64,000 nt of DNA, taken from NCBI GenBank assembly GCA_965227255.1, contig CBDDFS010000001.1:310001-374000 (forward strand), read 5' to 3'. The translations under genes were made by a program, and so were the position numbers. Below are positions 63,301 to 64,000 of this stretch, piece by piece; position 1 is the stretch's first letter; every line of letters starts with the position of its first letter. Origin of the DNA: CBDDFS01 sp965227255. GTDB lineage: Bacteria > Bacteroidota > Bacteroidia > Flavobacteriales_E > Vicingaceae. A model generated the notes under the pieces. The model worked only from the letters and a program-made list of their open reading frames with translations. It was not told the DNA's origin and did no database searches.

Positions 63301-63467
63301 CACCCAATAAAATGATCTTCGGAAAGAAGGTACATACATTTTGGGCGAACATCCTGGTACTTTGGTCCATGTCGCTTTTCCTGGCCATTACACTGAAATT
63401 CGATGCCTTACGAAAGCTGATCGAAGGAATGGAGAAAGTGTTCTCAAATCTGTTCAAGAAGAGATAA
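60399..63467 (+). CDS. Large ABCG-like ABC protein (ATPase plus permease) with N-terminal regulatory region
   Basis: The 1022-residue protein has a TerB-like helical N-terminus (about 1-145, LMQLFAIVAEVEGISKNSRNIVESFL) and a beta-rich FHA-like segment (about 165-230). An ABC ATPase (about 245-470) follows, with Walker A GASGAGKS (about 279), ISGGQRKRLNIALELI and Walker B AVLFVDEPTSGLSS. A membrane domain (about 590-760) and a cytoplasmic coiled-coil insert (about 800-960) precede a final helix. The domain order ATPase-permease in one chain is that of ABCG/White proteins. Substrate unknown. Confidence 0.9.
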   Translation: MSENILKALMQLFAIVAEVEGISKNSRNIVESFLKEQLNQELVEEYLALFDEFVEKQKGKSGKKKTSVSSVRVIRIGSEINEELEQKQKVVVLVRLLEFIYGDGTDASEQEWEFVKTVHELFNIPDDEFEACAELVKTPLGEKLDADKVLIINSAENPEFKKSKHIHADGMGDSEVRILDVKSVKLFLMKYVGTQELYLNGQVLTPERTNVLNQGSSLRSQKVNPIYYSDILSTFMSDSAAEKIVFEVKDLNYVFKGGNIGMHPFSFTEESGKLFGIMGASGAGKSTMLNLLNGNYVPTQGTVSINGVNIHDPSQADRIEGVIGFVSQDDLLIEELSVFQNLYYNAKLCFDKLSDEEIVKLVEDTLHNLGLFETRDLRVGSPLDKTISGGQRKRLNIALELIREPAVLFVDEPTSGLSSRDSENIMDLLKQLALKGKLVFVVIHQPSSDIYKMFDKLLILDTGGFPIYLGDPVEAIIYFKKMINHVNANESECVTCGNVNPEQVFNIIESKVVDEYGNLTKNRKVLPKEWYSHYLENFKDTVTRVTNSVSDYKSTFNIPNKFKQFKVFITRDVLSKLTNRQYLMINLLEAPLLAFILSFIVKYYNSDASHEIGYILRENENIPAYIFMAVIVALFIGLTVSAEEIIRDQKILKREKFLNLSRDSYLLSKISVMFVLSAIQSFTFVLVGNWFLEIKGLMFDYWLVLFSTACFANMLGLNISASFNSAVTIYILIPFLIIPQLILSGVIVKFDKLNPVITVHNSVPVWGEVMASRWAFEALAVDQFKNNDFEKDYYYYDKEMRLAEYKKNYWISSMKSKVSSLQSQLSDPSQMKDHDLNLLRNELLMEFDNTPSIKFAKRAEIESLSRETLTKELITDIKDYLIVLNKYYIKRFNKFYEEKDVLTSKRNRTPEAKEEYVAMKNAYQNDALSDLVTDKNEFNRILEVDERLYMNNNPVYKDASGFRAHFFAPNKMIFGKKVHTFWANILVLWSMSLFLAITLKFDALRKLIEGMEKVFSNLFKKR

Positions 63468-63513
63468 GAATTGCCGGGTTCAGAGCACTTGAATCAATCT
63501 TAATTTATAGAAT

Positions 63514-63723
63514 ATGGTTAAGAATTTCATTTTGGGAATCACATTAATGATTTCCATTGGTGTGATGTTATATGCTCTCACATTACAAATACAAGCTGAT
63601 AAGGTTGCAGATGATGCACGGAAAGAGCTTTCAAAATGTATGAAGGAGAACGACCAACTACAAAAGGAAATAGAATCGTTAAAGCTCAACAAGCAAGATT
63701 TAGAAAACTTGGTCGACCAATGA
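63514..63723 (+). CDS. Small membrane-anchored coiled-coil protein
   Basis: The 69-residue protein has one N-terminal helix (FILGITLMISIGVMLYALTL) and a coiled-coil tail (ARKELSKCMKENDQLQKEIESLKLN) with a single Cys. It is 46 nt after the large ABC gene. It resembles FtsL/FtsB- or LapA-like anchors, but no family is claimed. Confidence 0.6.
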   Translation: MVKNFILGITLMISIGVMLYALTLQIQADKVADDARKELSKCMKENDQLQKEIESLKLNKQDLENLVDQ

Positions 63724-63858
63724 CTCACGACTTTTATAAAAATAGAAAGCAACGAATAAGGAATAATAGTTTAAAACGAAAAATCACTTTCACTTTTCAA
63801 TTTAACTGCGTAATTCTTGCCCTCTAATTTTAACCTTGTATATATTCCTTAATCACCA

Positions 63859-64000
63859 ATGTCTAGATTAAAGGTCTGGTTCAAACGTAAGCAAGTCGCC
63901 ATTGCTTTTGTATTGATGTTCTTCAGTGTGCTTATTGGCTTACTCATGCCGGTCATCAGAATGAAGATTAAAGAATACCGGGTAATATCCAAAATTTCGC
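63859..64000 (+). CDS. Membrane protein, N-terminal fragment only
   Basis: An ATG at 63859 opens a frame to the window edge: a basic MSRLKVWFKRKQ followed by a helix VAIAFVLMFFSVLIGLLMPVI and RMKIKEYRVISKIS. The inside-positive N-terminus and single helix suit an inner-membrane anchor. The remainder lies beyond the window. Confidence 0.5.
   Translation, partial: MSRLKVWFKRKQVAIAFVLMFFSVLIGLLMPVIRMKIKEYRVISKIS

Overview
The window comes from a Bacteroidota chromosome, most likely a free-living aquatic member of the Flavobacteriales/Cytophagales side of the phylum. The evidence is a type IX secretion (T9SS)/gliding locus (gldJ, porP/sprF-like, porU, porV), four or more secreted proteins with T9SS C-terminal sorting domains, ExbB-ExbD-TonB, lipoproteins, and promoter -7 boxes of the Bacteroidota type TAnnTTTG. 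GC content is moderate and coding is dense, with many 1-4 nt gene overlaps. No prophage, IS element, CRISPR array or rRNA was seen.

Layout. 1-3.9 kb: truncated SLC13/TrkA-C permease, a secreted protein, and a tRNA-Val(GAC)/GIY-YIG endonuclease locus containing a broken tRNA fragment split by a 36-bp palindrome. 3.9-9.2 kb: a gingipain-fold T9SS cargo and an ergothioneine operon (egtB-egtD) followed by a DUF427 gene and an unknown gene. 9.4-18 kb: an ABC exporter pair, small lipoproteins, a winged-helix regulator/membrane-protein operon with a palindromic operator, an O-antigen ligase-like TPR protein and secreted proteins. 18.2-22.8 kb: tRNA-Val(UAC) and a complete dltC-D-X-B-A operon, unexpected in a Gram-negative lineage. 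22.9-27.2 kb: T9SS-sorted cyclophilin, ChaN-like protein, a coiled-coil repeat protein and a large T9SS cargo. 27.5-31 kb: exbB-exbD-tonB-folC-DCC oxidoreductase. 31-39 kb: TPR protein, lipoprotein, NhaD antiporter, MscS channel, a frameshifted amino-acid dehydrogenase, a frameshifted anmK and an acyl-CoA dehydrogenase. 39-48.7 kb: murF, gldJ, porP/sprF-like, porU, porV, ispF. 48.8-55.5 kb: a T9SS cargo, a secreted protein, pdhA, pdhC, and recG with four frameshifts. 55.5-64 kb: 23S rRNA methyltransferase-like gene, sodium:solute symporter, two envelope proteins, a 1022-aa ABC protein, a small anchored coiled-coil protein and a truncated membrane protein.

How parts work together. PorU/PorV is the cell-surface sortase machinery for cargos such as those at 3865, 22859, 25463 and 48785. 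GldJ and the PorP/SprF-like protein belong to the same motility/secretion apparatus. The dlt genes form a self-contained D-alanylation system (activation, carrier, membrane transfer, esterase) whose acceptor in a cell without teichoic acids is unknown. Its MBOAT subunit lacks the usual catalytic histidine.

The most unusual non-coding signal is a set of degenerate tandem repeats with a period of 7 (sometimes 8) nt and different unit sequences. They sit almost always within about 60 nt after a stop codon, at about ten places. No gene-free stretch exceeds about 260 nt. The longest gaps (17979-18211, 25231-25462, 27230-27471, 58730-58978) hold only repeats, terminators or nothing recognisable.
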